NCBI GenBank assembly: GCA_036971615.1
Contig: JAYKKR010000004.1
Coordinates: 1,674,001 to 1,738,000 of the forward strand
From: Amyloporia xantha
Lineage: Eukaryota > Basidiomycota > Agaricomycetes > Polyporales > Adustoporiaceae
DNA: 64,000 nucleotides
Reading direction: 5' to 3'
Below, one piece after another: positions 12,204 to 22,746 of this stretch. The notes beneath the pieces were generated by a model, which saw nothing but the letters and a program-made list of their open reading frames with translations, did no database searches and was not told where the DNA came from. Positions within the stretch are counted from its first letter, which is position 1; each line of letters opens with the position of its first letter. A program made the position numbers and the translations under genes.

Positions 12204-12533
12204 CTACATAGGGCGCCGCCCTTGCGGACAATAAATGGAGACAAAAAAAGTGGCAGGTGGGTCGAGAAGAATATCTTCGCTGTGCGATCGGCGTAACCCA
12301 GGCTTCTCTTGCTTGCTTTCAGCAACTCTCCGAAGCTCGCGCTCGAACGACTCTCCTCGTTTGCTTCGCGAAGACGGATTCTCGAGGATGGATGTCCTGT
12401 AACCTTCTGGTACCTCGTGATCACCGTCGTAAATCATGAGGAGGATACAGCCGTAAAAGCGGTAGCCCTTGAGGCAATTGATGATGCGCGCAAGAGCATA
12501 CAGTTTCCGCAGGATGACTGGGATGTGGTACAT
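12204..12533 (-). pseudogene. C-terminal piece of an inositol polyphosphate kinase (IPK/IP6K family)
   Basis: The minus-strand frame contains ARIINCLKGYRFYGCILLMI directly followed by YDGDHE. This matches the conserved 'YRFYGSSLLLIYDG' element of inositol polyphosphate kinases, which lies before the C-terminal catalytic Asp loop. It is followed by a Ser/Arg-rich linker (RSKRGESFE, RRSHSEDILL) as in fungal members. The PxxxDxKxG substrate motif and the IDFAH motif are not visible in the flanking minus strand, and the frame stops at GRRPM. It is therefore a fragment or a badly eroded gene. Weakly similar wording near 12904-13089 (TTQSPKSYPQDG) may be an upstream relic. Confidence 0.45.
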
Positions 12534-12539
12534 GAGTAG

Positions 12540-14418
12540 ACGCTCGCTGTTGTGGACGGACCGCGCAAGCCTTGTATTTGTCCTGTGTCATGTACGATTG
12601 GGTGAGATGATCACACCTTCAATACCATGGCTGTCAGCTAACGATCTCGTTCTAACTGTCAATGGATACTTGCGCTGCGCTCGTAACAACCTGACATATA
12701 TCATGGGTGACAGTCCTAGCGCACGTAAGCTTTCAACTCACCTGCATGCCATGGCCACGTACTTAACGTCCTGCTCGTCGTCCGATCGCACTTATTTCGC
12801 TGGCTCTTCTTCTCGACAGGGGTTGCATCCATCCTGTACTGAGGCGTCCCCATCTGCGCGATCGACGTCTTACGCTGTCCAGGTCCTGCATTGCATGCCA
12901 TTATCAATCATGTGACTTCCATGTTGAAGTTCGAGTGCGGCGGACATCCTCCTGCGTTATTGATAGGTTGCATTTGTAGGAATTTATGTGGTAAGGAAAA
13001 GACCCATCCTGTGGGTACGACTTCGGGCTTTGCGTGGTATTTGAACAAACTCGGTGAATAGCAACGTGCACTGTACAAGCAGAGACCACAGCACTTCGTA
13101 AGTAAATATACTTTTAGCTGTGTATACTATGTTGACTGAGATACAGTCACTAGGAGGCCGCAAAGGCGTGTACTAGATTGGTGATTGGTGGACGTGTTTC
13201 GTGGGGGAGTCAGCGGGGGTGGGGTGTTGTGACGGTCTGCAGGGCGGGATTCAGTAGGCAGTGGGTGCAGTGGCAGCAGGTGCAGTTGTGGTCAGCGCCG
13301 GTCACGCAAAGTCAATCATAATTTGTAGCTAATGTAACATATGTGTGCGTTTAGTATGTTCGAAATTTGGGATCGACTTGGGGTGCGACGTCATGAAGAA
13401 ACGATCAGCATCGGGGAGCGTCATGATAGAATCGTCCCAGAGACCGAAACCATGACTCTGGCTGAGTCCAGTCGATGTCACATTCTGACACGCTGCGAGC
13501 CAACCTGAGTCACGGCCCTGTCGGCCAGGGTGGACGCTAGGCATATGAGGCTCGAGTGGACTCAAGGAGCTCGCAGCAGCTATCTGTGATCGCAGGTCAC
13601 TCGCGATCGGCGTCCGATGGTGAGAACGAGCCGCAAACGAGGAAGTCTCGATGTGTTCTCTGAATGTACGTACTCGGGCCTCCTCTCTGTGTCCGTCGTG
13701 GTCTTCTGCGTCTGTAACTTAGGCGTCGATGAATGGTCATCGGTCATCGCAGGGTACGTCACTCTGGCCGTGCGCAGAGCCGCTAGGATAAACCGCTCCT
13801 GATGACTTTGCAGTGTACTCCTATCTAGGAACATCAGCGTCGCGTGTTATGACAAGCATATCGACCTCCGCTTTACCGAGGGAATGAATGTCCCTGACCC
13901 GAGACCGGCACCCATTAGTATGTATTTCCTGCAAAGCCGGACGGTAAAGTGACCGCCGATATGCGATGCTCGGGCATAGCGCATATTTTAATTGTCAAAG
14001 GACATGGGCATAACTCACCGCATTACTAATCCACCCAGTACCGACGTGGGTAGAGTGCGTCTTCGCTACTGCGGGAAACGTCTCCCAAAGTCCCTTCCAT
14101 TGTCTATCTCGTGTCCGAGCCACTCATCATGCACTGGCCGTCCGCCTCCGTTCAAGTGACCCTTCTTTCGTCAAGTGCTGCTCGGTACGCATGCGAGATC
14201 TCTGCTCAGTCCAGATTGGGGCACAATGAATCATGTTTGTTCTCGAGGCTGGACTGGTCTACTTTCCATTGTGACGGTGACATCCGGTGGCCCCAATGCG
14301 TGTTTACCTCTTTTGTTCAGCACGGGCCTCTGCGTGGGGTAGATTGTGCTTCTTGTCTTTTCGATTGTACTACTAGAGGTGCATGCAGACTAGGCCTGAG
14401 AGGAGTGGCACCCGCACC
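12540..14418. other. Gene-poor segment
   Basis: About 1.9 kb with several overlapping open frames but no recognisable domain or clean splice chain. A G/T-rich stretch (about 13195-13300) has loosely repeated 'gggtg/gcagtg' wording. The right end is the promoter of family copy D. Confidence 0.4.
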
Positions 14419-14426
14419 TATATAAA
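14419..14426 (+). promoter_or_regulatory. TATA box of family copy D
   Basis: TATATAAA, 40 nt upstream of the ATG at 14466. The following leader (CCTGAACACAGAG) resembles that of the inverted partner, copy B. Confidence 0.6.
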
Positions 14427-14465
14427 GCGAGGCTCTGGTCGCCTCACAATCCCTGAACACAGAGC

Positions 14466-15222
14466 ATGGCTTCGATCTTCTCTATGATCTCTCAGGTGGC
14501 TAGTCGCCTTGTCGGCTGGTCGCCCGCAGGTTCTCCACTCTCCCCGTGAGTCCTCGTGGTACCTCATTCTTGACGTATATATTAATCATGGCCCTAGGGA
14601 ATTCAAAATCCTCTTTGCGGCATCAGTGCAAGATTTCAGACTAGCCTACCATCTAACAGACGGGCAAGGTCCGCCTGAACCGGCTGAGATTTTGTTTGTC
14701 CAACTGCCGAACAAGCAAAGTCAGTAGCTGAAGCCATTAGCACTGACCTTTATGGCTGACCCCATACCCTTCAGATGTAGTTGTTGCTCACCTGAGCGCA
14801 GATTCCGATGACATTATCCATTTCACGATTCTGGACTCCCAGACAACGGTGATCAGCTCCGAGGTGAGCGATTTACCCTGCATCCGATGCTGTACCTAAT
14901 CAGCATTACCCTGTAGCCGCATCTCTCTCTGCGGTGGTACGCCCGTCATCAGTGGAGCCAGGCAATCATGGGGACTTCGGAAGCATACTGGCAGTTACTG
15001 CGGTGTTTCCAATACCACCACATAGTGGCGAGCGATTGTGTCGAGACCATGTCAGAACAAATCACTACCTTACAAGCTGACTTCAAAGGTGCTCTCGCGA
15101 GTGGGGTGACCGATGACCTCTCCTCCGATACTCGCGTGGAGTGCCACTTCGGAAACCAGGTGTTTCTTTGCTTGGCCATGATAGTTACTGCTATCGTGCT
15201 TGCCAGCTATGGCTCTTCGTAG
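14466..15222 (+). CDS. Array family member D, short class, C-terminal membrane anchor
   Basis: Four exons (14466-14545, 14598-14719, 14775-14863, 14917-15222) splice to 198 residues with the phases of copy B. Landmarks are FKILFAASVQDFRLA, AEILFVQLPNKQ, a third exon reading VVAHLSADSDDIIHFTILDS, YWQLLRCFQYHHIVAS, an amphipathic helix (SEQITTLQADFKGALAS) and a hydrophobic C-terminus (VFLCLAMIVTAIVLASYG). Identity to copy B is high across all exons, and even exons 3 and 4 have equal lengths (89 and 306 nt). It lies in the opposite orientation about 2.8 kb from B, so the pair arose by inverted duplication. Function unknown. Confidence 0.75.
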
Positions 15223-16054
15223 AGAGCTCGATGTTTTCAGCTGTTGTTGAGGTTGGATTCTCGGTCATGATTCCTACGTGTTTCACTATGTTACTCTATG
15301 TCGTCAGCCTATACTATATCATGAATTTCAATTGATATCTTGCTCTCCCATACATGATAGATGGCATTCTCCGTGTACCGAAACAGCCTGTTAATATCCG
15401 CACGTCATGTATCACTTGGCATCCACCCATTCTTACCGCACATGCCGACTTATTTATATCCTCTGGCGACATATATCCCTATGCTGAACGCTATGTATAC
15501 TGCAGCGGCGTGGGACCCAGGGTGACCGTTCGAGCATCTGTGGTATCCGTGCGTTCAACCTGGGGAGTGCAAAAGGTATGAGGCTTGATGTCAGGATGTA
15601 AGACTATACACGACGTACCGTTGCTCAGCCCAACGAGATCTGGGTAGCGTTCGTTGGTCTGCTTGATCTGGAACGACATTCTTGATGATTCGGTTGATGG
15701 TTCGGAGATGGTCATCAGGCTTATGCATCGGGACCAGCAGGAACGCTGTCGTGCCCATCGCCAACGTCTATATAGACTCGGAGAAGATTAGCATCTGTCT
15801 TTCAGTCATCATGCATATTCGGACAACAGCCTAGATTAAGGGCGCCGTGTTCTGGTCGTAGCTGTTGTGACGATGCGGCTGCAGGATGAGCAACGGATCT
15901 GGAACAGCCACTTCGTGTATCCTGTATTTTACATCAAAGTCACGGTTGTATTGAAGCTGCACTTGAGCTTACGGACGGCGGCACAAAGGTTTGGGTTAAT
16001 AGCATCAATTTGTGATTATAGATACAGCTCTATGCATGCAATGTAAGTAGGAAT
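15223..16054. other. Intergenic, no gene recognised
   Basis: About 0.8 kb. A minus-strand frame at 15491-15715 with a possible GTACGT...CCCCAG intron is the only candidate; it carries no motif I can name. Confidence 0.35.
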
Positions 16055-17980
16055 CTACAGCTGCCTTTCCGTATCGCCGTGAACGCGCAGCCTGTACAGA
16101 CATGTGAACTCGGTCGAGCCCCAATTATCTAAGACCTGAAAGACGACCTGGTCGATTTTTTTTAGAGCAGGAGAATACTCATCGACAGGGAATGTCTGTA
16201 TGTGCTGCGGCAGATGCACGTCGTATCGGAATTGTGCCAATGGAAATAAGGTAAAACCGGCCGATACATGGGAGTACGCGCTGAAAGGCAAGGAGGCATT
16301 ACCTTCGATTGCCTCCACGATTGAGGTCGGAATTGCGGATGTCTCCACGAGACCCCAGACTCGAATGCAGCGAGGCGCGGAACGCACCTCACGAGCCAGA
16401 GCTGAGGACATGTGATCCACTGTTACGTTTGTGATGTATACAGGATCCGAGAGTCGAATCCCGATGTATCCTGTAGATCCGGACATTGGCCAGCAACTGC
16501 CTGGCTGTATATCACGTTTCAAGGCGGACGAAGGAGGGTTAGGGATCTGTCGTGGCCGATTAAAAAGTCCTTTAAGATAGGCGATGCCTGAATGATGTTC
16601 CACAGAGTAGGTGTCGGACGTCAAAGACTCAATTGGTCTGGCACCGGCAGCGTAGCTAGCGAAGTCGCGATAACCAATGTCATCTTGAGAAGCGCGGAGA
16701 AGCCGCTTCTCCACTTCTAACATTATCTGTTCCTGTTCCATTGAGGGAAGTACAGCCGCAGGTGATGCACAAAGACGTGCGTCGGTGAGGAGGCCTCGTA
16801 CTTCTTGAGGGAGCATCGCCTCATTGTGGCACATGAATTGAACGGCCACGACACCGAAAAAAAGGCTGAAGAGATGCGATATAGCTTGCGATACAAGCCA
16901 CTTGACTATCAGAAACAGGAAGCCGAAGAGCCGGAGGTTGACCACCAGTAGGAGGGTGCCTACACATTGTACAACGGATAGTGAATTTCGAAACACCCAC
17001 ATCGAGATTCCGGAGATGATATGGAGCTTAGTACTGGAGGATGCGCTTCCATACACAGACGAGGACATCGAATCGGGATCTTTCGGCGATGGTGCAGAAA
17101 TACCCTGCGCTTTGTCGAGTGCACCACCTAGCTGAGGTTTAAGAATGTCCTGTAGATGCGATTGGTCATCCTGTTGACATATGTTGGTAGGTATGAGACT
17201 TACGAAAGGACGAAGTCCTTCTGCGTGACCGGACGGTAGCAAATGGTCAGGGCAGGGTGAGTCCTCTGTTGTACTCGCTTCCCAACGCGCTGTGTCTGAT
17301 CCACGCGGTAGGTATTTGTCATCACGCTCAGTCTTCTCTTGTGACGGAAAGAGTTTAGGTGCCGAATTCAACGCGGGCTGTGAAAGAAGTCATTCAAGGC
17401 ATGGACATTGAGAGAAGCTGACGCCGTCAAAGGAATGAGCCTACATACCCCATCTTGCCCATCTTGCCCTATCAAGATATTTTGGTGGACTCCAAGCGAT
17501 ATTCCAGGCGTCAAGTTTGGTTTAGCCAGATGCATATTGGCTCCGGGCGAGGGAGTGCGGTCGGAGACAGCACTCCTTGCACTATCTGCATCGTGCAAAA
17601 CTATTGGAGAATGGTCCCTGTCGCTCCGGGTCGAGCGCTGACCCTTCAAAAAGGGTGTTCCGTGAAACGATGGCGAGGTTGAGACACCAGTAAGGTGGTG
17701 GCTGTTCTCTACCTTGTGTGGCCCTTTCTCTACCGACAGAGGAGATTCGTGCGGTGGGTGGTCACCGCCCATTATTGCAACTGCGTTCGCTGAATGAGTC
17801 TGAGTGTGGTACTTACAGCACGTCAGTCATATTCGTTTTCTTCCCAATAATAGGGATGACGGATACACTCACCGGGCTCGTCCCTTCATTAACGCCACTG
17901 AATACCTGCGACAGATCTGGGTATGACGCCTCTTGCCTCAGAAATTTCGGTTTCTTGGATGGCTGATGCGAGTCCTTCAT
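16055..17980 (-). CDS. SUN-domain protein (LINC complex, nuclear envelope)
   Basis: Three exons (17980-17873, 17799-17449, 17377-16055) join in frame to 593 residues. The N-terminal 200 residues are polar and disordered, as expected for a nucleoplasmic tail. A hydrophobic block follows (CVGTLLLVVNLRLFGFLFLI and SHLFSLFFGVVAVQF), giving one or two membrane spans. Then comes a helical segment and a C-terminal SUN domain: GSCWPMSGSTGYIGIRLSDP, SAPRCIRVWGLVE, and the terminal signature VLDNWGSTEFTCLYRLRVHG. SUN proteins sit in the inner nuclear membrane and bind KASH proteins in the perinuclear space to link chromatin or the spindle pole to the cytoskeleton. Length and layout fit Sad1-like fungal proteins. 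The key Cys and aromatic residues of the final motif are present and I see no break. Confidence 0.88.
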
Positions 17981-18203
17981 GGTCGGAAGAGGTAGTAGGA
18001 GGCTTGGACTGGTTGTGGAAGTGGTTGTAGAGTGTCACCTTTACCACCACGAGGCCGCTTTATGTGGAAGACCAGGAGTGGCACCCAATCCCATCGCAGT
18101 CAGATGAGCCTCCCGCAAGCCAAGTTTACTCACAAGTTACGCTCTTTCGTGCAAGCTTTTTGATTATCCGAACATGTCAACTCTCGCCGTGGTCAAAAGT
18201 AAC

Positions 18204-18763
18204 ATGGCATCGCTTCACCGTGGCATTGGTGTCGACCCCCTTGTTTTTGGCCTTACTCAACCTGCGTGAGTAATCAGGTAGCACTACTCTTATCGGATTC
18301 TTGGACTGGTTGTGCGATTAGACTGTTTCACGTCATTTTCAACACTGTCCTCAGCGAGTTGACGCTACATGAGCGATCTGCTTCAATCTGTTCCCAAAGG
18401 TTGCCGGGCCGCTCGAAGGGCTAGCGTTACGCCTTGGTCGTGAATCTTCCATCGGGGTACTCTCTTGTCGTGATGAATTTCCGTGGACAATCCCTGAGTG
18501 ATACATATGTGAAGACTATATTGGAGGAAGATACCAGGATAACAGCTTCTGAGGTGCATCGCCAAGTCCGCTGTCACTTCACGAGACCTCTGACAGACGT
18601 TGGGATAGAATTATTTAAAACATGCGCAGCAGTCCAACTATTGCTAGGCATAATAAACATTTTGTGTAGATGGTTGACAACGAGAACTATTGATATCCAG
18701 TACAGAAAGCAAATGAGAGCACCACAAAACTATCAGAGTCAGATAACTACTAGTATTGTTTAA
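18204..18763 (+). pseudogene. Array family member H, long-class copy with in-frame stop
   Basis: Exon 1 (18204-18265) encodes MASLHRGIGVDPLVFGLTQ, matching the end of exon 1 in copy A (IEPPLFDLVQPA), and ends in the same phase 2 at GTGAGT. After the intron the frame reads LFHVIFNTVLSELTLHERS, then meets TAG at 18422-18424 and continues without shift as YALVVNLPSGYSLVVMNF and ILEEDTRITASE. The position corresponds to the 'FVQLPS' strand. Downstream, FTRPLTDVGIELFKTC and LLLGIINILCRWL may be the degraded aromatic helix and membrane segment. The PPPY linker is missing. A single nonsense codon in an otherwise aligned frame points to recent loss, unless a very small intron removes it. Confidence 0.6.
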
Positions 18764-19145
18764 AGTTCCAGTATCTCAACGCGTCCAGAATGGAAGGCAT
18801 CTCGATACGCTCTGATGGCCTCCACTGGATTACTGTACACAGCAAAGCACGATGTGTTGACACCATCTACCATTTTCATGGCATCGTCCCTGTTGAAGCA
18901 CTTAGCATATAATATCAGAAACTCTTTATGGACTTACCAGTCCGTGTAGATACCTGGAGCAATCCCTTGGTAGACCACAATTCTTCCTCTGTAGTCACCA
19001 GCCATCGAATCAAAGAAATATGTTGGAACACCTGGCATGCAGTACTCTATGTGTTCAACAGCTTCATATACTGTCTCACGTTTGACCTCGATGCCATCGA
19101 AGGCAGAGGAGCAGCATCTGCTAGAGGGAATAGCTCTGGAAGCCT
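18760..19145 (-). CDS. Small gene with RNase H1 N-terminal (viroplasmin-like) domain, 5' end unresolved
   Basis: Minus-strand exons joined at a GTAAGT...CAACAG intron (about 18896-18940) read GRIVVYQGIAPGIYTDW followed by DDAMKMVDGVNTSCFAVYSN, ending EILEL. This matches the pattern of the RNase H1 N-terminal domain ('V..G..PGIYtsWdeA...V.gf.ga.ykkF'), which binds RNA/DNA hybrids in RNase H1 and is found alone in many basidiomycete proteins. No RNase H catalytic domain follows. Upstream the frame is Ser/Cys-rich and open to about 19145, but no clear start was found. Its stop overlaps the end of pseudogene H in a tail-to-tail arrangement. Confidence 0.5.
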
Positions 19146-19297
19146 ATCCATGCATAAAGGCTTGTAAGTCAATACAATACTGCAGATCCAAGAGAATACG
19201 AACAGCAAGTGGGGAATATTCTCCCCGCGTAGAAGACTTGTCCTTCAATGGTTTAAACAAGACGCTAAAAAGTCTAGGCGGCCGTTAGTGATCTCCT

Positions 19298-19745
19298 TCA
19301 TTGGAGGAGATCGTTTGTGCCAAACCTCCTTAATAAAGATCTCATTGTATAAGCAGCAATAATTACGAGGGGAAAGAGGGCAAGAACGATTGAGAATAGT
19401 AACGCACTGTTGAAATACACGGGGATGTGATTCAAATTCCGCCAGCGGCGCTTCTCGCTTGTGTCCGTGTAGTGTGTAGTATTGCTGGACGCCAGTTGGC
19501 GCAGAGAGCACACAGTCTGCACCGCAAGGGGCAACGACAAGTATCTCCCACATCGATTGTCAGGATGCCCGCATCACCCGATAAAATGGCAAGATGGCAC
19601 GGAGCACCCGTCGGTCGGCAGCATACAAGGTACAAGCTATGGACCTCCGTTGCTCGGGTTGGAAGGGACAAGTCTAGCTCACAGCGACCGCCGACCGAGA
19701 GGCCCGCATCACCTGACGACAGCTTAAGGCGTTGGAATTCACGCT
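19298..19745 (-). pseudogene. Array family member I, divergent or broken
   Basis: After a TTTCTTTCAG acceptor the minus strand reads FQRLKLSSGDAGLSVGG, then EVHSLYLVCCRPTGAPCHLA and ILSGDAGILTID. This follows the order of family strands (compare VKDLKLPGC and ELLFVQLPSRYYAIV in copy E). Further on, in another frame, EKRRWRNLNHIPVYFNSALL and FSIVLALFPLVIIAAYT repeat the 'GKRVEFW...VLFSLVVIAFAIALA' tail of copy B. The aromatic 'YW..L.CF' exon between them is not evident and the frames do not join simply, so the copy is probably degraded. It lies head to head with the intact copy E. Confidence 0.4.
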
Positions 19746-19972
19746 GAAAGAAATTCAACCAAGTCGAGTTCATTCAAGTCAAATTCAATCGAATCGAATT
19801 CAACGCTCGCGCACAATCGCCATGGATCCGGACAATGCAACTACTTGAGTCGAGGACATCCATTACGTGAGCACAAAGTCCACATAAATGACGTCCAAAG
19901 ACTTCGCCTGCGACATCCACAACTTCTTCATAGCCCAATATTCGTCGATCCGCACGTAGGCCTGCCTACAAG

Positions 19973-21064
19973 ATGTCCGCCTTAGCTACCGTAGGTACCA
20001 TGATGCAGTCACTTCGTGATGGCATTCTTGTTGTGCCTCCTGCACTCGGTCTTGTTCATTCACAGTAAGTACATTGCAAAACGACGTTGCCCTTACGAGC
20101 AATCGCTGATGTGGTGGCAGACGGTTCCGAATCCTGTTTAGCGCTACCGTCAAAGATCTGAAGCTGCCAGGATGTTATCATTTATCAGTCGCTTCTCCAG
20201 AAGACAACAACAGTCGTCCAGGAGAGCTTCTCTTTGTACAGTTACCTTCGAGGTACTACGCCATAGTGATGTGTCTTGTAGGACAGCCGAGCGACAGCTA
20301 TTTTACAATTGTAGTGGCGGAAGATACGAAAATCACGATTCTTCAGGTAAGCTATTTAATGAAATGCTTCTCTAATGAGGGTGTCTAATCACCGACACCA
20401 GGCCACCCTTACTGTCTGCTGGTTGACACAGTCAGACCGATTTGAAGCACAGTTCAACAACAAAGCATCCTTCTTTTCTTTCATCGAATGTTTTGCCACT
20501 GCTGGTATAGAGGTCGAGAAGAGGGTCCTCGCTGCAACAGAGGAACTCTGGACGTTTGAAAGAACCATCTCCCTTTTAGCCTCGACGTCAAGCGTGACGA
20601 TTCCACGAGACGCGAACGAAGTTGTCATTCACCGGGATTCAAATTCCCGAATTGATAGCCTGTTCTTTGGGGCACTGAGTATCGTTGATACTGGAACAGC
20701 GGAATCTTTGAATGATATACCCCCCCCCTATTCACCGGCACATCGCCACAGGTTCTCGCTCGCTGACCTTTATTTGACTCACGGAAAACCCGCTGTCAGG
20801 TTTGTGGGCGCGGTGGCTGCAGGGGTGATAGGGGGTGGTATCATCCTCACGCTTACTTATGTTCTTGGAATTGGGAAAGCCCTAGTGACGGACGTAAGCA
20901 CTTTCATATTCTTCGTGATCTTTATTATACTCAGCTATCTTAGGCTAAGATGTTATGATGGCGCATCCGTGGGCACGTATAACGGCCTCGGAATGCCCTG
21001 TCGGATGGGCCCACTGCTGGGGCAAGACATATCAGGTAAACAATTCAATAACGAGCCTAGGTAG
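19973..21064 (+). CDS. Array family member E, long PPPY class, C-terminal membrane segment
   Basis: Exons 19973-20064, 20121-20346 and 20432-21064 splice in frame to 316 residues. The first exon is 92 nt, as in copy A. Landmarks are FRILFSATVKDLKLPG, ELLFVQLPSRYYAIVMCLVG, FTIVVAEDTKITILQ, then FEAQFNNKASFFSFIECFAT and an amphipathic helix. The Pro-rich linker has IPPPYSP, and a glycine-rich membrane segment follows (VGAVAAGVIGGGIILTLTYV). The frame continues past this into a second hydrophobic stretch. A GTAAGC at 20892 could start an intron that shortens the tail to resemble copy A, so the exact C-terminus is uncertain. Function unknown; membrane anchoring and WW-domain binding are inferred. 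Confidence 0.72.
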
Positions 21065-22103
21065 CACTATTAGGGGTTTGGTCATGAAAGATGCCGATGA
21101 TTAAGTGGTCTTTGGATGTATCCTACTTAGTTGAATACGGTGAATAGCAAGAACTAGTGCATAAAATCTTTACCATGCGTCTCCCTATCGTCTCTAACGG
21201 CTCGTCGGTGTTCTGCAAAAGATCAACGACAAGCAAAGTGGCACGGAAGTGAAGGCGCATTGCTAGTGGCAGTCTCAGTTAATAAATAATTCGAGGGCAA
21301 ATATGAGAGTATAGCGTACATATAAGAGCCTGGAGCGAGCTGCGTCAAGCGTTGGATGATGAGCAACATTAACCGTCACTGACCGAATGCTCTGATGCGG
21401 AGCTGACTGAAGCTGACTGATATATTCATGCAGTTGCGTATGAGAAGGGTAATATGGTAGCGTACGGTACCTGCGCAGTGTTACAGGCGATCGAAATCGG
21501 AGATCTAAATTCGCAAGACCTGACCTCCCTCCCTTATGTCGGCGACCTCTTTGAGTCTACCAGATAGTGGCGATGAAACTCACCCTTATGCTCTCAAAAC
21601 AAACCTATACGTCTGTAAGGTCGGCTCCTATAAGTCTGTGGCCATAACCCACTGGACGCTGGCAAGCGTCCTGCACCGGCGCGTCTGTTACTGTCACGGT
21701 CACGGTCACTGTCGATCATCGACGGTCATCGACGGTCATCGTCGATCAACGGTCCAACGTCGGTCAATGTCGGTCAACATCGCTCGAGAGGCTGCTTACT
21801 TGAGGCTGTCGACTCCAATCGCTTAGAGGTCAAGCCTCCTTTAGTTCTTCACTGTATGGTCTATTCACTGTATGGTCTATCTTGTTCACAATCTCGCATC
21901 CTAATCCCGCTGGTCAGTCTCTGGTGAGAGAAGCCATGCGGGTGCGATGCATCCCTCAATGGTGGGAGCCGGAAATGCAGACATACACAGTGGTGCGGGA
22001 ATTCATCTTGCGCATAACGCATTCAGTCAGCACTAGACTCACTTTTGCTTGGCCTCGAGGCAGCTTATATCCTCGTCCCCATGCAAGTATTGTAAACTTC
22101 GCA
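21065..22103. other. Intergenic, with short imperfect repeat
   Basis: No gene supported. At about 21690-21785 there is an imperfect tandem array built on 'cggtca/cgtcga' (units of roughly 9-12 bp), for example repeated 'catcgacggt' and 'gtcggtcaa'. It may be a simple-repeat island or transposon edge. Confidence 0.45.
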
Positions 22104-22314
22104 TCATAGTCTCATCGCTGTGGGCCAACCACGCCGGCAACGCTTCGACTCACAAGCCATGCCACTCTCCTGTTGCGAAGAGACCTGAGGTGGACCATCC
22201 AGACGCGGTGGAGAGGCAGTGGGGAGACGAACGTGGAGGTGATTACACCTGATGTGGTCATGAACCTCGAGAAGGAAGTACAAATTCTGGACGGGGCAGC
22301 GAACGCGGACGTGA

Positions 22315-22746
22315 ATGGAGCGAACAATGCCGACTGGGGCAACCTCTGTGGTGATTGAGGCGACACTCAGGCCGGTGGTGGGTGCGGTGGTGGGTGGAGT
22401 GAGCCGAGTGCTGGCGGCGATTCCTGGCAGGATACGGCAGGCACCACGCCCACTCCGGACCAGCTCATGTTCTTCCTCGGGCCAACAATCCTTCCATATC
22501 ATGCACACGACCGGTGCTGTCGAGCGCTCGATGCGACGCATCATGTCGATCACGCCTGCTCTGGATCAGAGTAAGCAGGCAAAAAAGAAGGTTAAGGGGA
22601 GGAGCGAGGCCGAGAAGGGGGAGGACGAGTTGCAAGGCCGGATTGCGAAGATGTTCGTGGCGCCGTGGGCACGGTGGGGCGCGAAGGAGTGGTCGGACGT
22701 GACGAAGCCGGAGATGCTGGCTGGGGGGCCCTGCCGTCAAAGATAG
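22315..22746 (+). pseudogene. Fragment of an unrecognised gene
   Basis: The plus frame contains a coherent charged segment (SKQAKKKVKGRSEAEKGEDE then FVAPWARWGAKEWSDVTKPE) that looks like genuine protein but belongs to no family I recognise. It has no clear start or splice partners and ends at a stop after GGPCRQR. It lies just upstream of the kinase remains and may share their decayed status. Confidence 0.3.

Noticed and set aside
15491..15900. Minus-strand frames suspected to be another array copy or a Helitron helicase piece
   Set aside because: Only a few residues resemble either and no frame is continuous. I could not support either reading.
832..21064. Idea that the array genes form a functional cluster with the RING, WD40 and SUN genes
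   Set aside because: Those neighbours belong to unrelated, widely distributed families, and there is no shared regulation visible in the sequence.
21690..21785. Short repeats that could be mistaken for a CRISPR array
   Set aside because: Units are irregular and without spacers, and the genome is eukaryotic.
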